From Streptomyces cucumeris (GTDB lineage: Bacteria; Actinomycetota; Actinomycetes; Streptomycetales; Streptomycetaceae): 64,000 nt of DNA. The translations under genes and the position numbers were made by a program. Location: assembly GCF_024295805.1 (NCBI RefSeq), contig NZ_JANCLX010000001.1:1-64000 (forward strand), in the 5' to 3' direction. Positions 1 through 14,864 of this stretch are shown here, in pieces. The notes below the pieces were generated by a model. The model ran no database searches. It was not told the DNA's origin and saw nothing but the letters and a program-made list of their open reading frames with translations. Position 1 is the first letter of the stretch. Every line of letters begins with the position of its first letter.

Positions 1-104
1 CTTGATGGGGTAAGGCTCCCAGTAGACGACTGGGTTGATAGGCCAGATATGGAAGCCGGGTGACCGGTGGAGTTGACTGGTACTAATAGGCCGAGGGCTT
101 GTCC
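1..104 (+). rRNA. rrl: 23S ribosomal RNA, 3' end (partial)
   Basis: The window opens inside the last hundred bases of a 23S rRNA gene. The conserved terminal segment of actinobacterial 23S rRNA is visible (GACTGGTACTAATAGGCCGA near 74-93), and the mature end lies near the GTCC at 101-104. The 5S gene follows about 70 bases later on the same strand, as in a normal rrn operon. Confidence 0.95.
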
Positions 105-176
105 TCAGTTGCTCGCGTCCACTGTGTTGGTTCTGAAGTAATGAACCGTGTTGATTTCCGGTTTCATCTTCATAGT

Positions 177-297
177 GTTTCGGTGGTCATTGCGTTAGGG
201 AAACGCCCGGTTACATTCCGAACCCGGAAGCTAAGCCTTTCAGCGCCGATGGTACTGCAGGGGGGACCCTGTGGGAGAGTAGGACGCCGCCGAACAA
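177..297 (+). rRNA. rrf: 5S ribosomal RNA
   Basis: Complete 5S rRNA of about 120 nt. The ends pair (GTTTCGGTGG with CCGCCGAAC), and the conserved loop sequence CCGAACCCGGAAGCTAAG is present at about 217-234. It is the last gene of the rRNA operon whose 23S end lies just upstream, and a terminator follows directly. Confidence 0.96.
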
Positions 298-303
298 TCA
301 TTC

Positions 304-350
304 AGAGAGCCCTGTCGGGAACTTCGGTTCCCGGCAGGGCTCTCTTTTGT
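304..350 (+). terminator. rRNA operon terminator
   Basis: An 18-bp nearly perfect stem (AGAGAGCCCTGTCGGGAA against TTCCCGGCAGGGCTCTCT) with a TTCG-type loop, followed by TTTTGTTG. It is a canonical intrinsic terminator placed seven bases after 5S rRNA. Confidence 0.93.
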
Positions 351-390
351 TGTGTTTCGGGTCACGCGGAGTTCATGTTGCGTGGGCACC

Positions 391-1098
391 ATGCTGGCCA
401 TGGGCACTCCTACGGATGAGCTGTGGCGTGAGTTGACCCGGCTGGGCATCCGGCCGGGCGACGAGGTGGTCGTGCCGTCCTACGGCACCCCCGAGGCGGC
501 GGAAGCGGTGTTGCTGGCCGGCGCGAGACCGGTCTTCGTGGACATCGACGCCGAGACCTTCTGCATAGACCCCGCCGCGGTGGCCGAGGCGATCACGCCC
601 CGGACCGCGGCTGTTGTCGCCGTACACACCTTTGGACACCCGGCCGACATGGCCGGTCTCACCGCGCTGGGCCGACGGCACGGCGTTCAGATCGTGGGCT
701 GTGGCGCACGGCCCGAGCCCGCCGGGGAGATCCTGCGGCGGCAGGCCAACGCGGCCTATCTCGACGGCAAGCTGCGCGGGGTCATCCCGCCCGCCGTGCG
801 ACAGGGAACGGAACACAGCTATCAGCAGTACGTGGTGCGGGTGCCCGGCAACGGCCGTCCGGACCGCGACGCCTTCGCCCGTACGCTGCGCTCCCGCGGC
901 GTCGTGTGCCATGTGCCGGTGCAGACGCCCGCGCACCGCACGGCGCGGTTCCGGCGTGATCTGTGGCTCGTGGAGACCGAGCGGGCGGCCGATGAATGCC
1001 TGGCGCTGCCCGTCGATCCGGGTATGTCCCGGCGGGAGTTGCAGCGGGTGGTCTCGGCCTGCAACGCGCTCGGAGGACTGTTGCAGTCAGCCGCCTGA
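391..1098 (+). CDS. DegT/DnrJ/EryC1-type aminotransferase-like protein, catalytic segment missing
   Basis: About 235 residues. The N-terminal half has the DegT-family fold signature (GPGDEVVVPSYGT-like start, then PVFVDIDAETFCIDP and VHTFGHPADM). The C-terminal third (HSYQQYVVRVPG onward) matches the small domain of the same family. The family is normally about 370 residues. The middle part, which carries the PLP-binding lysine (SFxPTKN-type motif), is absent: an intact reading frame jumps from GCGARPEPAGEILRR straight to the C-terminal domain. The ATG at 391 was chosen; GTG at 352 or 382 and ATG at 400 are alternatives, none with a strong ribosome site. It is probably not an active aminotransferase, and its function is unknown. 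Confidence 0.72.
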   Translation: MLAMGTPTDELWRELTRLGIRPGDEVVVPSYGTPEAAEAVLLAGARPVFVDIDAETFCIDPAAVAEAITPRTAAVVAVHTFGHPADMAGLTALGRRHGVQIVGCGARPEPAGEILRRQANAAYLDGKLRGVIPPAVRQGTEHSYQQYVVRVPGNGRPDRDAFARTLRSRGVVCHVPVQTPAHRTARFRRDLWLVETERAADECLALPVDPGMSRRELQRVVSACNALGGLLQSAA

Positions 1099-1160
1099 GC
1101 GACCGGGGTGGGGTGGTCAGGAGCGCACTCGAGTTCGGGTATGATCTATCTCGTTGCCGC

Positions 1161-1233
1161 GCCCCAATAGCTCAGTCGGCAGAGCGTCTCCATGGTAAGG
1201 AGAAGGTCTACGGTTCGATTCCGTATTGGGGCT
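1161..1233 (+). tRNA. tRNA-Thr, anticodon GGU
   Basis: A full cloverleaf can be drawn: acceptor GCCCCAA/TTGGGGC, D stem GCTC/GAGC, anticodon stem TCTCC/GGAGA with loop ATGGTAA (anticodon GGT at 1194-1196), and T arm TACGG/CCGTA with loop TTCGATT. Discriminator base T is followed by an encoded CCA at 1234-1236. It reads ACC/ACU threonine codons. Confidence 0.96.
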
Positions 1234-1240
1234 CCAGCGC

Positions 1241-1268
1241 AAGGCCCCCGCCAAGTGGCGGGGGCCTT
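1241..1268 (+). terminator. Terminator after tRNA-Thr
   Basis: Stem AAGGCCCCCGCCA / TGGCGGGGGCCTT with a very short loop, right after the encoded CCA of tRNA-Thr. The following 115 bases up to the convergent phosphatase gene hold no further gene. Confidence 0.85.
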
Positions 1269-1383
1269 CGTCATGTTCGGCTCCAGAAGCTCCAAGCCCA
1301 TACAACTCCAAGCCCATATAGGAGGGGGAGGGGGCCGAGCACTTCCGGCTCCGCTCCCTCCCCGTCTCCCGCTCCTTATGTCC

Positions 1384-4050
1384 TTATGCGTCGTGCGGCT
1401 CGGGGACGCGCATGACCAGGATCGCCATGTCGTCGGACGGCGGCTCCGCGGCGAAGCGCTCCACGGCCCGCAGCACCCGCGCCGCCACCGCCCCCGCGGT
1501 GAGTCCCGTGCAGGTGGTGAGGACGTCGGTGAGACCCTCGTCGCCGAGCATCCTGGTGCCCTCTCGGCGCTCGGTGACTCCGTCGGTGACGCACAGCAGG
1601 ACGTCGCCCGGGTCGAGGGTGATGGTCTGCTCGTAGAGCTCCAGGTCCTCCATGACGCCGAGCAGCGGCTGTGGTTCGGCCGCCGCCTCGACGCTGCCGT
1701 CCTGGCGCAGGCGCAGCGGCAGCGGATGTCCGGCGCAGACGACCTTGAGGACCGCGCTGCCGTCGTGCTGCGGCCACAACTCGCCGTAGAGCAGGGTCAG
1801 GAAGCGGCTGCGGGCGCCCTCGTCGAGGATGGCCGCGTTGAGCCGCTCCAGCACCGCCGGGCCGCCGAAGCCCTCACGGGCGAGCAGCCGCAGCGCGTGC
1901 CGGGCCAGCCCGGTCACCGCGGCGGCCTCCGGACCGGTGCCGCACACATCGCCGATGGCGAAGCCGTAGGCGCCGTCGCGGATCGGGAAGAGGTCGTAGA
2001 AGTCACCGCCGACCTCATTGCCCTCGCCCGCCGCGCGGTAGATGACCTCGACCTCGACGCCGGGGACCTCGGGCTGCTCCGGCGGCAGCAGACTGCGTTG
2101 GAGGGACTGGCTGATGGCGGTGCGCTCCGAGTACAGCCGGGCGTTGTCCAGGGCGAGCGCGGCCCGGCGGGAGAGGTCTTCGGCGAGCTCCAGGTTCTCC
2201 TGGCGGAAGTGCTCGTCGGTGGGCTTGCCGAGGGTCAGCATGCCGATCACGCGGTTCCGGGCCACCAGGGGCAGCACGACCGTCTCGCCGCCCACCGCGG
2301 AGGCCGTCGCCAGGGAGGCGCCGGGGCCGGAGGAGGGGCGGGCGGAGTCGCCGAGGCTGAGGCTGCGCAGCGAGGTCCGCAGGGCCGCGGCGTGGGCGGC
2401 GTCGTAGGGGCCGGACCAGCCGCGGGCGCCGCCGGTGGGTACCTGCTCCGGCGGATCGATCTTCGTCAGCAGGGCCTTGAGGCCGTCGATACGGTCCTCG
2501 TCCTCGTGCAGGACGTAGGAGAGCTCGGGTTCGGAGACCTGGTCGGCGACGGTGTAGACGGCGCACCAGCTGGCGAGGGTGGGGACCGTCATCTGGGCCA
2601 TCAGCGCGAGGGTCTGGTCGCGGTCCAGGGTGCCCGCGAGCAGGTCGGACGCCTCGACGAGGAAGGACAGCGAACCACGGCGCAGCCGCTCCAACTCGGT
2701 GAGGCGGGCCCGTTCGACGGCGAGGGCGATGCGGTCGGCGGCGAACTGGAGGCGCAGCGCTTCCTCGTTGCTGTACCGGCCGGGGGATTCGGCGGCGACG
2801 CCGAGTGATCCGGTGAGCCGTCCCTCGACCTTCAGCGGGACCGTGACGACCGAGCGCATCCCGGTGTTGACCAGGAGCGGGACCGCTCCGGGCAGCGCCG
2901 AGAGATCCTCGTGGACGGCGGGCATACGCGCCGAGCCGTAGCGGCCGGTGCCGGCTTCGACGGGGACACGGGCGAAGCGCTGGCGGGCGGAGGGCAGGCC
3001 GGTGGAGGCGCGTACCTCCAGCTCGGTTTCGTCGTCGGTGGCGAGCAGCAGATAGGCGGCGTCACCGTCCAGCATGTCGCGGGCCCGCTCGACGGTGCGC
3101 TGGAGCAGTCCGTCGAGGTCGTCCGGGGCCGGGGAGCCGATGAAGACCTCGAAGGCGTCGGAGGCCGGACCGCGGTCGGAGGATTCGCCGCTGTCGGGCG
3201 CCACCGCGCGCAGCGGGCTCTGGAGGACGGCGCGCTCTCGGTCGCGGACCAGCAGGCAGACGGTGGAGGGTTCGCCCTGGGCGTCTCGGACGCGCAGGTG
3301 GGAGGCGTAGACGGGGGCGACCCGGCCGTCGGCCCCGCGGATGCCGTAGGAGCCCTCCCAGCGGGAGAGCTGGAGGGCCTCGGCGACCCCGGTGCCGGTG
3401 CCGGGGGTGTGCGGCCAGGCCGCGAGGTCGGTCAGCGGCTTGCCGATGACCTGGTCCGCGGTGTAGCCGAACAGCTCCTGCGCGTCGTCGTTCCAGTCGC
3501 TGATGAGGGCGCCGCTGTCGACCTGGACGACGGCGACCCGGACCCGGGCGTCGGCGACGGGCAGGGCGCTGGAGGGCAGTGCGGGGCCCGCGGCCCGGGT
3601 GCCGGCCGGGCGGTCGGGGAAGTCGAGCTGGAACCAGACCTGCTTATGGGTCGCGGTGTACTCGACTCCCCAGCGTGCCGCGAGGGCCGCGCAGAGTAGC
3701 AGACCGCGGCCGCCCTCGCTGTCGGGGCTTCCGAAGTGGTGGCCGCCGTTGCTCTGCACCGGAAGCTCTCGTTCCGGGTAGCGGTCGGCGACCTCGACGC
3801 GTACGCCGGAGTCCGCGCGGACGCAGACCACATCGGCGGTCGTACCGGCATGGACGACGGCGTTGGTGACGAGTTCACTGGTGAGGACGACGGCGTCGTC
3901 GACGATGTCGGTGAGGCCCCATCCCTGCAGCGTGTCCCGGACGAACGTGCGGGCGGCGGCGACCGAGCGTCCGACCGGCTCGAAGGTGGCGGCTGCCCGC
4001 GCGGTGATCACAGGTCTCCTCATATGTGTCTCGGCGATCTGCTCACCCAT
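1384..4050 (-). CDS. PP2C (SpoIIE-type) serine phosphatase with HATPase, PAS and GAF domains
   Basis: 888 residues. An RsbW-type anti-sigma/histidine-kinase-like ATPase lies at about 20-130 (N-box in VLTSELVTNAVVHAG). A PAS domain follows at about 175-290 (DWNDDAQELFGYTADQVIGK), then a GAF region at about 310-470, a second GAF-like region at about 480-650, and a C-terminal SpoIIE/PP2C phosphatase at about 665-885 with metal-binding aspartates in GGDFYDLF, IGDVCGTG and CVTDGV. Such proteins control partner-switching sigma-factor cascades: the ATPase binds or phosphorylates an anti-anti-sigma factor and the phosphatase removes the phosphate. The ATG at 4050 has GGAGGGG upstream. The gene is divergent from osaA and occupies the place of the SCO5747-type gene in Streptomyces, which suggests a link to stress sensing. 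Confidence 0.9.
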   Translation of the reverse strand: MGEQIAETHMRRPVITARAAATFEPVGRSVAAARTFVRDTLQGWGLTDIVDDAVVLTSELVTNAVVHAGTTADVVCVRADSGVRVEVADRYPERELPVQSNGGHHFGSPDSEGGRGLLLCAALAARWGVEYTATHKQVWFQLDFPDRPAGTRAAGPALPSSALPVADARVRVAVVQVDSGALISDWNDDAQELFGYTADQVIGKPLTDLAAWPHTPGTGTGVAEALQLSRWEGSYGIRGADGRVAPVYASHLRVRDAQGEPSTVCLLVRDRERAVLQSPLRAVAPDSGESSDRGPASDAFEVFIGSPAPDDLDGLLQRTVERARDMLDGDAAYLLLATDDETELEVRASTGLPSARQRFARVPVEAGTGRYGSARMPAVHEDLSALPGAVPLLVNTGMRSVVTVPLKVEGRLTGSLGVAAESPGRYSNEEALRLQFAADRIALAVERARLTELERLRRGSLSFLVEASDLLAGTLDRDQTLALMAQMTVPTLASWCAVYTVADQVSEPELSYVLHEDEDRIDGLKALLTKIDPPEQVPTGGARGWSGPYDAAHAAALRTSLRSLSLGDSARPSSGPGASLATASAVGGETVVLPLVARNRVIGMLTLGKPTDEHFRQENLELAEDLSRRAALALDNARLYSERTAISQSLQRSLLPPEQPEVPGVEVEVIYRAAGEGNEVGGDFYDLFPIRDGAYGFAIGDVCGTGPEAAAVTGLARHALRLLAREGFGGPAVLERLNAAILDEGARSRFLTLLYGELWPQHDGSAVLKVVCAGHPLPLRLRQDGSVEAAAEPQPLLGVMEDLELYEQTITLDPGDVLLCVTDGVTERREGTRMLGDEGLTDVLTTCTGLTAGAVAARVLRAVERFAAEPPSDDMAILVMRVPEPHDA

Positions 4051-4263
4051 GTCGCAGCGCCCCTCCGATGCCCTGGCCGGATGCCAGGTTACTTACCTCC
4101 ACCGCGCTCGCGAATGCCGGTCGGCACTGATTCCACCCCAGAGGGTGCTGTACGCGGTGTGCGATGCTGCCGAACTGTTATGGCCTGGTTGGGCCATGGT
4201 GAAACACTGGGCAAGCTGGAAGAAGAACCCGACGAGGATGGTCGACCCTGCGGGAGGGACACG
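4051..4263. promoter_or_regulatory. Divergent promoter region between phosphatase and osaA
   Basis: 213 bases between the divergent starts of the phosphatase gene and osaA. Both promoters should lie here. No clear -10/-35 pair or operator could be assigned by eye. Confidence 0.4.
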
Positions 4264-9837
<5,574 letters not shown>

Positions 9838-10059
9838 CCCGCGGGACGCGGGGCGCGTCTGTGGTGTTGACTGACTGTCGCCGAACACGTGTGGGAACGC
9901 GGTATTCGGGGAACCTTCTGGTCTCCCGCCGCGTTTCTGCTACGTGCACAGTGACATCGCGGTGACAGGGTGTGGCGAACAGCGGGGTGCGGCTACCATG
10001 ACCGGCACAAGGACGGGCGGCGCAAGGGAGTCGTCCCCTGGGGCGGCGCCCGGTGCTTT

Positions 10060-10080
10060 CCCCAGCTCTTCGAGCTGGGG
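10060..10080. repeat. Intergenic palindrome upstream of osaB
   Basis: Perfect hairpin CCCCAGCT-CTTCG-AGCTGGGG, 32 bases before the osaB start. This sequence type is a common dispersed palindrome in Streptomyces intergenic DNA. It may attenuate read-through from osaA or stabilise an mRNA end. It has no T-run, so a classical terminator is less likely. Confidence 0.6.
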
Positions 10081-10111
10081 CGACCCCAAGCCGGGACGAG
10101 GAGGACGGGGC

Positions 10112-10792
10112 ATGGTGCAGAAGGCCAAGATCCTCCTGGTCGATGACCGGCCGGAGAATCTGCTGGCGCTGGAGGCCATTCTCTCCGCGCTCGATCAGAC
10201 CCTGGTGCGGGCATCGTCAGGGGAGGAAGCGCTCAAGGCGCTGCTGACGGACGACTTCGCGGTCATCCTGCTGGATGTCCAGATGCCGGGCATGGACGGG
10301 TTCGAGACCGCCGCGCACATCAAGCGGCGTGAGCGGACCCGGGACATCCCGATCATCTTCCTCACGGCGATCAACCACGGCCCGCACCACACCTTCCGGG
10401 GCTATGCCGCCGGCGCGGTGGACTACATCTCCAAGCCGTTCGATCCGTGGGTGCTCAGGGCGAAGGTTTCGGTCTTCGTCGATCTGTACATGAAGAACTG
10501 CCAGCTGCGGGAGCAGGCTTCGCTGTTGCGGCTGCAGTTGGAGGGCGGTCAGCCCGCGGCAGGTGAGGACGCCAGGGAGTCGGCGGGGCTGCTTGCCGAG
10601 CTCTCCGCGCGGCTCGCCGCCGTCGAGGAGCAGGCCGAAGCGCTCTCCAAGCAGCTGGACGAGTCGGCCGACGCGGCCGCGGTGGCCACCGCGGCCCATC
10701 TGGAGCGCAAGCTGACCGGTCTGCGGCGGGCGCTGGACGCCCTGGAGCCGGGCGCGGGCAGCGGCGCCAGCCAGGTCCCCTCGCAGAACTGA
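10112..10792 (+). CDS. osaB: Response regulator OsaB
   Basis: 226 residues from the ATG at 10112, which has GAGGAGGACGGGGC upstream; an in-frame ATG at 9944 lacks such a site. The N-terminal receiver (about 5-125) shows the acidic pair in LLVDDRP, the phospho-Asp in ILLDVQMPGMDG, Thr in IFLTAINH and Lys in YISKPFDP. The C-terminal part is a coiled coil rich in leucine and glutamate with no DNA-binding domain, so output is probably by protein contact. It is the partner of the upstream kinase osaA in osmoadaptation. Confidence 0.92.
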   Translation: MVQKAKILLVDDRPENLLALEAILSALDQTLVRASSGEEALKALLTDDFAVILLDVQMPGMDGFETAAHIKRRERTRDIPIIFLTAINHGPHHTFRGYAAGAVDYISKPFDPWVLRAKVSVFVDLYMKNCQLREQASLLRLQLEGGQPAAGEDARESAGLLAELSARLAAVEEQAEALSKQLDESADAAAVATAAHLERKLTGLRRALDALEPGAGSGASQVPSQN

Positions 10793-10959
10793 CCGCGTCC
10801 CACCCGCCGCAGGCCGTTCGCCCCCGGCCACCAGCGCTTTGACGCCCTGTCACCGTCCTCTCACCGCACGGCCGGTATCCGGTGCACGCGTGACGTCAGT
10901 GGCGTCTGATGTGTCCACCATGCGTGCTCCGTACGGCGGACGCGGGTAATCTCGCCCCC

Positions 10960-13785
10960 ATGGCCTCTCGTACGTCCGGCAAGGGTTCCCAGAGCGCGGC
11001 GGGCACTCCGAAGAAGCGCGCCGGGCAGTCCGGAGGCGCGGTGAAGAAGTCACCCGCGAAGAAGGCGGTGGCCAGGAAGGCGCCCGCCAAGAAGCCGACG
11101 GCGCCCGCGAAGAAGGCCGTTCCGAAGAAGAAGGCGGCGGCGAAGAAGGTGGCGCCGCCTCCGGCGCCCAGCCCCACCAGTGGTGTCTACCGCGCGGTGC
11201 GCGCGGTGTGGATGGGCTCGGCGCGCGGTGTCGGGGCGATGTTCCGCGGCATAGGGCGCGGTGCCAAAGGGCTGGACCCGGCGCACCGCAAGGACGGCAG
11301 CGCACTGCTGCTGCTCGCCCTGGCGCTGATCGTCGCCGCGGGCACCTGGTCGAATCTGGACGGCCCGGTCGGCGACCTGGTCGAGATGCTGGTCACCGGT
11401 GCCTTCGGCCGGCTCGATCTGGTGGTGCCGATACTGCTGGCCACCATCGCCGCCCGGCTGATCCTCCACCCCGAGAAGCCGGAGGCCAACGGACGGATCG
11501 TGATCGGTCTGTCCGCGCTGGTGATCGGGGTGCTGGGCCAGGTCCACATCGCCTGCGGGGCTCCGGGGCGCGGCCAGGGGACCGAGGCGATACAGGACGC
11601 GGGCGGTCTGATCGGCTGGGGCGTCTCCCGGCCGCTGATCTACGCGATGGGCGAGGTGCTGGCGGTACCGCTGCTGGTGCTGCTCACCGTCTTCGGGCTG
11701 CTGGTCGTCACCGCGACCCCGGTCGCGGCGATCCCGCAGCGGCTGCGGGCCGCGGGCATCCGGCTGGGCCTGATCCAGGACCACGGGGCGTTCGAGGACG
11801 CCGGGGCGGATGGGGAGTACGCCGAGGAATGGCGCGAGACGCCCGTCAGGCGCCCGCGGAGGTCCGCCCCGGCCCTCGGAGCCGATGATGTCGCGGACGA
11901 CCATGAGCGGGCCGAGGAGGACGCGCTGCGGGGGCGCCGCCGTTCCCCGCGCCGTACCCAGCCCGTTGAGCCGCCGCAGGACCGTCCCCTGGACGCGGTG
12001 GACGTGGCGGCCGCGGCCGCCGCCTCGCTGGACGGCGCCGTCCTGCACGGCGTCCAGCCCTCGCCGCTGGTCGCCGGGCTGAGCAACGGGATCTCGGCGG
12101 AGCGCGACACCGGTGAGGGCAGCGGTGCGGTGTCCCGGCCGGGCGACACCGGTCCGGAGCTCACCAAGTCCGCCGGGACGGGCTCCCGCCGCGGCGGGAG
12201 CGACGAGAGCGAGGAGACGGGGGGCTCCCGCGTACCCGATCTCACCCGGCCCTCGGCCGACGCCGCCGAGCCGCTGCCGCCCCGCGCCGAGCAGCTCCAG
12301 CTCTCCGGTGACATCACCTACTCGCTGCCCTCCCTCGAATTGCTGGAGCGCGGCGGGCCCGGCAAGACCCGCAGCGCCGCCAACGACGCCGTGGTCGACT
12401 CGCTGACCAAGGTGTTCACGGAGTTCAAGGTCGACGCGGCGGTCACCGGCTTCACCCGCGGTCCGACGGTCACCCGCTACGAGGTGGAGCTCGGCCCGGC
12501 GGTGAAGGTCGAGCGGATCACCGCGCTGACCAAGAACATCGCGTACGCGGTCGCCAGCCCCGATGTGCGGATCATCAGCCCGATCCCGGGCAAGTCCGCG
12601 GTGGGCATCGAAATCCCCAACAGCGACCGCGAGATGGTCAACCTCGGTGATGTGCTGCGCTCGGCGGACTCCGTCGGCGACGATCACCCGATGCTGGTCG
12701 GCCTCGGCAAGGACGTCGAGGGCGGCTATGTGGCGGCCAACCTCGCGACCATGCCGCACGTACTGGTGGCGGGCGCCACCGGCTCCGGCAAGTCGTCCTG
12801 CATCAACTGCCTCATCACCTCGATCATGGCCCGGGCCACTCCGGACGATGTGCGGATGGTGCTGGTCGACCCCAAGCGGGTGGAGCTGACCGCGTACGAG
12901 GGCATTCCGCACCTGATCACGCCGATCATCACCAACCCCAAGCGCGCCGCCGAGGCGCTCCAGTGGGTCGTGCGCGAGATGGACCTTCGCTACGACGACC
13001 TCGCGGCCTACGGGTTCCGCCATATCGACGACTTCAACGCGGCGATCCGCAAGGGCACGGTCAAACAGCCCGAGGGGAGCGAACGGGAGCTCAAGCCGTA
13101 CCCGTATCTGCTGGTGATCGTCGACGAGCTGGCGGACCTGATGATGGTCGCCCCGCGTGACGTGGAGGACGCCATCGTCCGGATCACCCAGCTCGCGCGC
13201 GCGGCCGGGATCCATCTGGTCCTCGCCACCCAGCGCCCCTCGGTGGACGTCGTCACCGGACTGATCAAGGCCAATGTGCCTTCGCGGCTCGCCTTCGCCA
13301 CCTCCTCGCTGGCCGACAGCCGGGTCATCCTGGACCAGCCCGGCGCCGAGAAGCTGATCGGCAAGGGCGACGGGCTGTTCCTGCCGATGGGCGCGAACAA
13401 ACCGGTCCGGATGCAGGGCGCCTATGTCACCGAGCGCGAGGTCGAGGCCGTCGTCACGCACTGCAAGGAGCAGATGGCCCCGGTCTTCCGCGAGGACGTG
13501 ACGGTCGGGACGGGGAGGAAGAAGGAGATCGACGAGGAGATCGGGGATGATCTCGATCTTCTGTGTCAGGCCGCTGAGCTGGTTGTTTCCACGCAGTTCG
13601 GTTCGACGTCCATGCTGCAGCGCAAGCTGCGGGTGGGGTTCGCCAAGGCCGGGCGGCTGATGGACCTCATGGAGTCCCGGGGGGTCGTCGGGCCGAGCGA
13701 GGGCTCCAAGGCGCGGGACGTGCTGGTGAAGCCGGACGAATTGGATGGCGTGCTGGACGTGATCCGCGGTAAGGCTCATTCGTAA
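10960..13785 (+). CDS. ftsK: DNA translocase FtsK/SpoIIIE
   Basis: 941 residues; ATG at 10960. The first 80 residues are a Lys/Ala/Pro-rich tail (KKxxAKK blocks), followed by membrane segments between about 110 and 260 (LLLLALALIVAAGTW, LVVPILLATIAARLIL, LLVLLTVFGLLVVTA). After a disordered linker the motor domain has Walker A GATGSGKSS (about residue 606) and Walker B LLVIVDELADLM, plus TQRPSVDVVTGLIKAN. The C-terminal gamma winged helix (FGSTSMLQRKLRVGFAKAGRLMDLM) reads chromosome-polarity motifs. It pumps chromosomal DNA through the closing septum during sporulation. Confidence 0.96.
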   Translation: MASRTSGKGSQSAAGTPKKRAGQSGGAVKKSPAKKAVARKAPAKKPTAPAKKAVPKKKAAAKKVAPPPAPSPTSGVYRAVRAVWMGSARGVGAMFRGIGRGAKGLDPAHRKDGSALLLLALALIVAAGTWSNLDGPVGDLVEMLVTGAFGRLDLVVPILLATIAARLILHPEKPEANGRIVIGLSALVIGVLGQVHIACGAPGRGQGTEAIQDAGGLIGWGVSRPLIYAMGEVLAVPLLVLLTVFGLLVVTATPVAAIPQRLRAAGIRLGLIQDHGAFEDAGADGEYAEEWRETPVRRPRRSAPALGADDVADDHERAEEDALRGRRRSPRRTQPVEPPQDRPLDAVDVAAAAAASLDGAVLHGVQPSPLVAGLSNGISAERDTGEGSGAVSRPGDTGPELTKSAGTGSRRGGSDESEETGGSRVPDLTRPSADAAEPLPPRAEQLQLSGDITYSLPSLELLERGGPGKTRSAANDAVVDSLTKVFTEFKVDAAVTGFTRGPTVTRYEVELGPAVKVERITALTKNIAYAVASPDVRIISPIPGKSAVGIEIPNSDREMVNLGDVLRSADSVGDDHPMLVGLGKDVEGGYVAANLATMPHVLVAGATGSGKSSCINCLITSIMARATPDDVRMVLVDPKRVELTAYEGIPHLITPIITNPKRAAEALQWVVREMDLRYDDLAAYGFRHIDDFNAAIRKGTVKQPEGSERELKPYPYLLVIVDELADLMMVAPRDVEDAIVRITQLARAAGIHLVLATQRPSVDVVTGLIKANVPSRLAFATSSLADSRVILDQPGAEKLIGKGDGLFLPMGANKPVRMQGAYVTEREVEAVVTHCKEQMAPVFREDVTVGTGRKKEIDEEIGDDLDLLCQAAELVVSTQFGSTSMLQRKLRVGFAKAGRLMDLMESRGVVGPSEGSKARDVLVKPDELDGVLDVIRGKAHS

Positions 13786-13975
13786 GGATTCGGCAGGCAA
13801 CCGTTTCCCCTGCCGAGACGTCAAGTTGAGGGAGGTGGCGGAGTGAGGTCGCACCATCATGATTGCGCGGCAATCCCGATGGCGGACAAACTCCGTCCTC
13901 CCGCTTGCCCGACCCTTTCGTCCCACCCCTAGACTGAACCTCCAGCAGGTGGCTACACGCTCGAAAGGCGCCCCC

Positions 13976-14803
13976 GTGTCCATCGGCAACTTTCCCGAAG
14001 ACGGCAACTCCCCCGAAAACGACCGGCCTTCCGTCGGCAGCGCCCTCCGGCAAGCCCGCATCGACGCCGGGCTGACCATCGACGAGGTCAGCACCTCCAC
14101 CCGGGTCCGGGTCCCCATAGTGCAGGGGATCGAGCAGGACGACTTCTCGCGCTGTGGCGGCGACGTGTATGCCCGGGGGCATATCCGCGTGCTCGCGCGC
14201 GCTGTCGGACTCGATCCCGATGGTCTGATCGCACAATTTGACGCCGATCATGGTGGACGGCCGGTGCCGACCGCCCCGGCCCCGCTCTTCGAGGCCGAGC
14301 GGATCCGTCCCGAGCCCCGGCGCCCCAACTGGACCGCGGCGATGGTCGCCGCCATCGTGGCCGTCGTCGGATTCGTCGGCTTCACGCTTTTCAGTGGTGG
14401 TGACGGCGACGGCGGGTCCACGGTCGCCGAGGAATCCGGTTCGCCGAAGGCCAGCCACACGCCCAGCCGGAGTCACCAGCCCAAGCCCGACGAACCGGAC
14501 CGCCCTGAGCCGTCCGACAGCGCCATCGCGGGCGTTCCGGCGGACAAGGTCACGGTCAAGCTCACCGCCGAGGGCGGGCAGAGCTGGATCTCCGCGCAGG
14601 ATCACAACGGGCGGCTGCTGGAGGAGGGCGTGCTGCGCGAGGGCGACTCCAAGACGTTCAGCGACAGCAAGCGCATCGACCTGGTGCTCGGGAACGCCGG
14701 GGCGATCAAGCTCTTCGTGAACGGCAAGGAAGTGAAGAAGGTGGGCACCAGCGGTGCCGTCCAGCGGCTGAGCTACACCAAGGGAGATCCCGAAGCGGGC
14801 TGA
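13976..14803 (+). CDS. RodZ-like membrane HTH protein
   Basis: 275 residues from the GTG at 13976 (CGAAAGG upstream). The N-terminal HTH of RodZ type (about 25-90) carries SALRQARIDAGLTIDEVS and YARGHIRVLARAVGLD. One transmembrane helix lies at about 125-143 (AAMVAAIVAVVGFVGFTLF), then a Ser/Pro/Glu-rich linker and a C-terminal extracellular DUF4115-type beta domain (VTVKLTAEGGQSWISAQDH). Family members link the cytoskeleton to cell-wall synthesis in rods; in Streptomyces the role is not firmly established. It sits between ftsK and rimO, a conserved order in actinobacteria. Confidence 0.86.
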   Translation: MSIGNFPEDGNSPENDRPSVGSALRQARIDAGLTIDEVSTSTRVRVPIVQGIEQDDFSRCGGDVYARGHIRVLARAVGLDPDGLIAQFDADHGGRPVPTAPAPLFEAERIRPEPRRPNWTAAMVAAIVAVVGFVGFTLFSGGDGDGGSTVAEESGSPKASHTPSRSHQPKPDEPDRPEPSDSAIAGVPADKVTVKLTAEGGQSWISAQDHNGRLLEEGVLREGDSKTFSDSKRIDLVLGNAGAIKLFVNGKEVKKVGTSGAVQRLSYTKGDPEAG

Positions 14804-14864
14804 CCGCCCGTGATCGGGAGCCCTGGCAGCGGGGGCAGGGCAGGGGACGAAGTAGTCTGAGCGC

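Noticed and set aside
3736-4263. N-terminal extension of osaA by 176 codons
   Set aside because: The extension overlaps the divergent phosphatase gene, has no domain, and the GTG at 4264 has a ribosome site and begins with the conserved ESGAA start.
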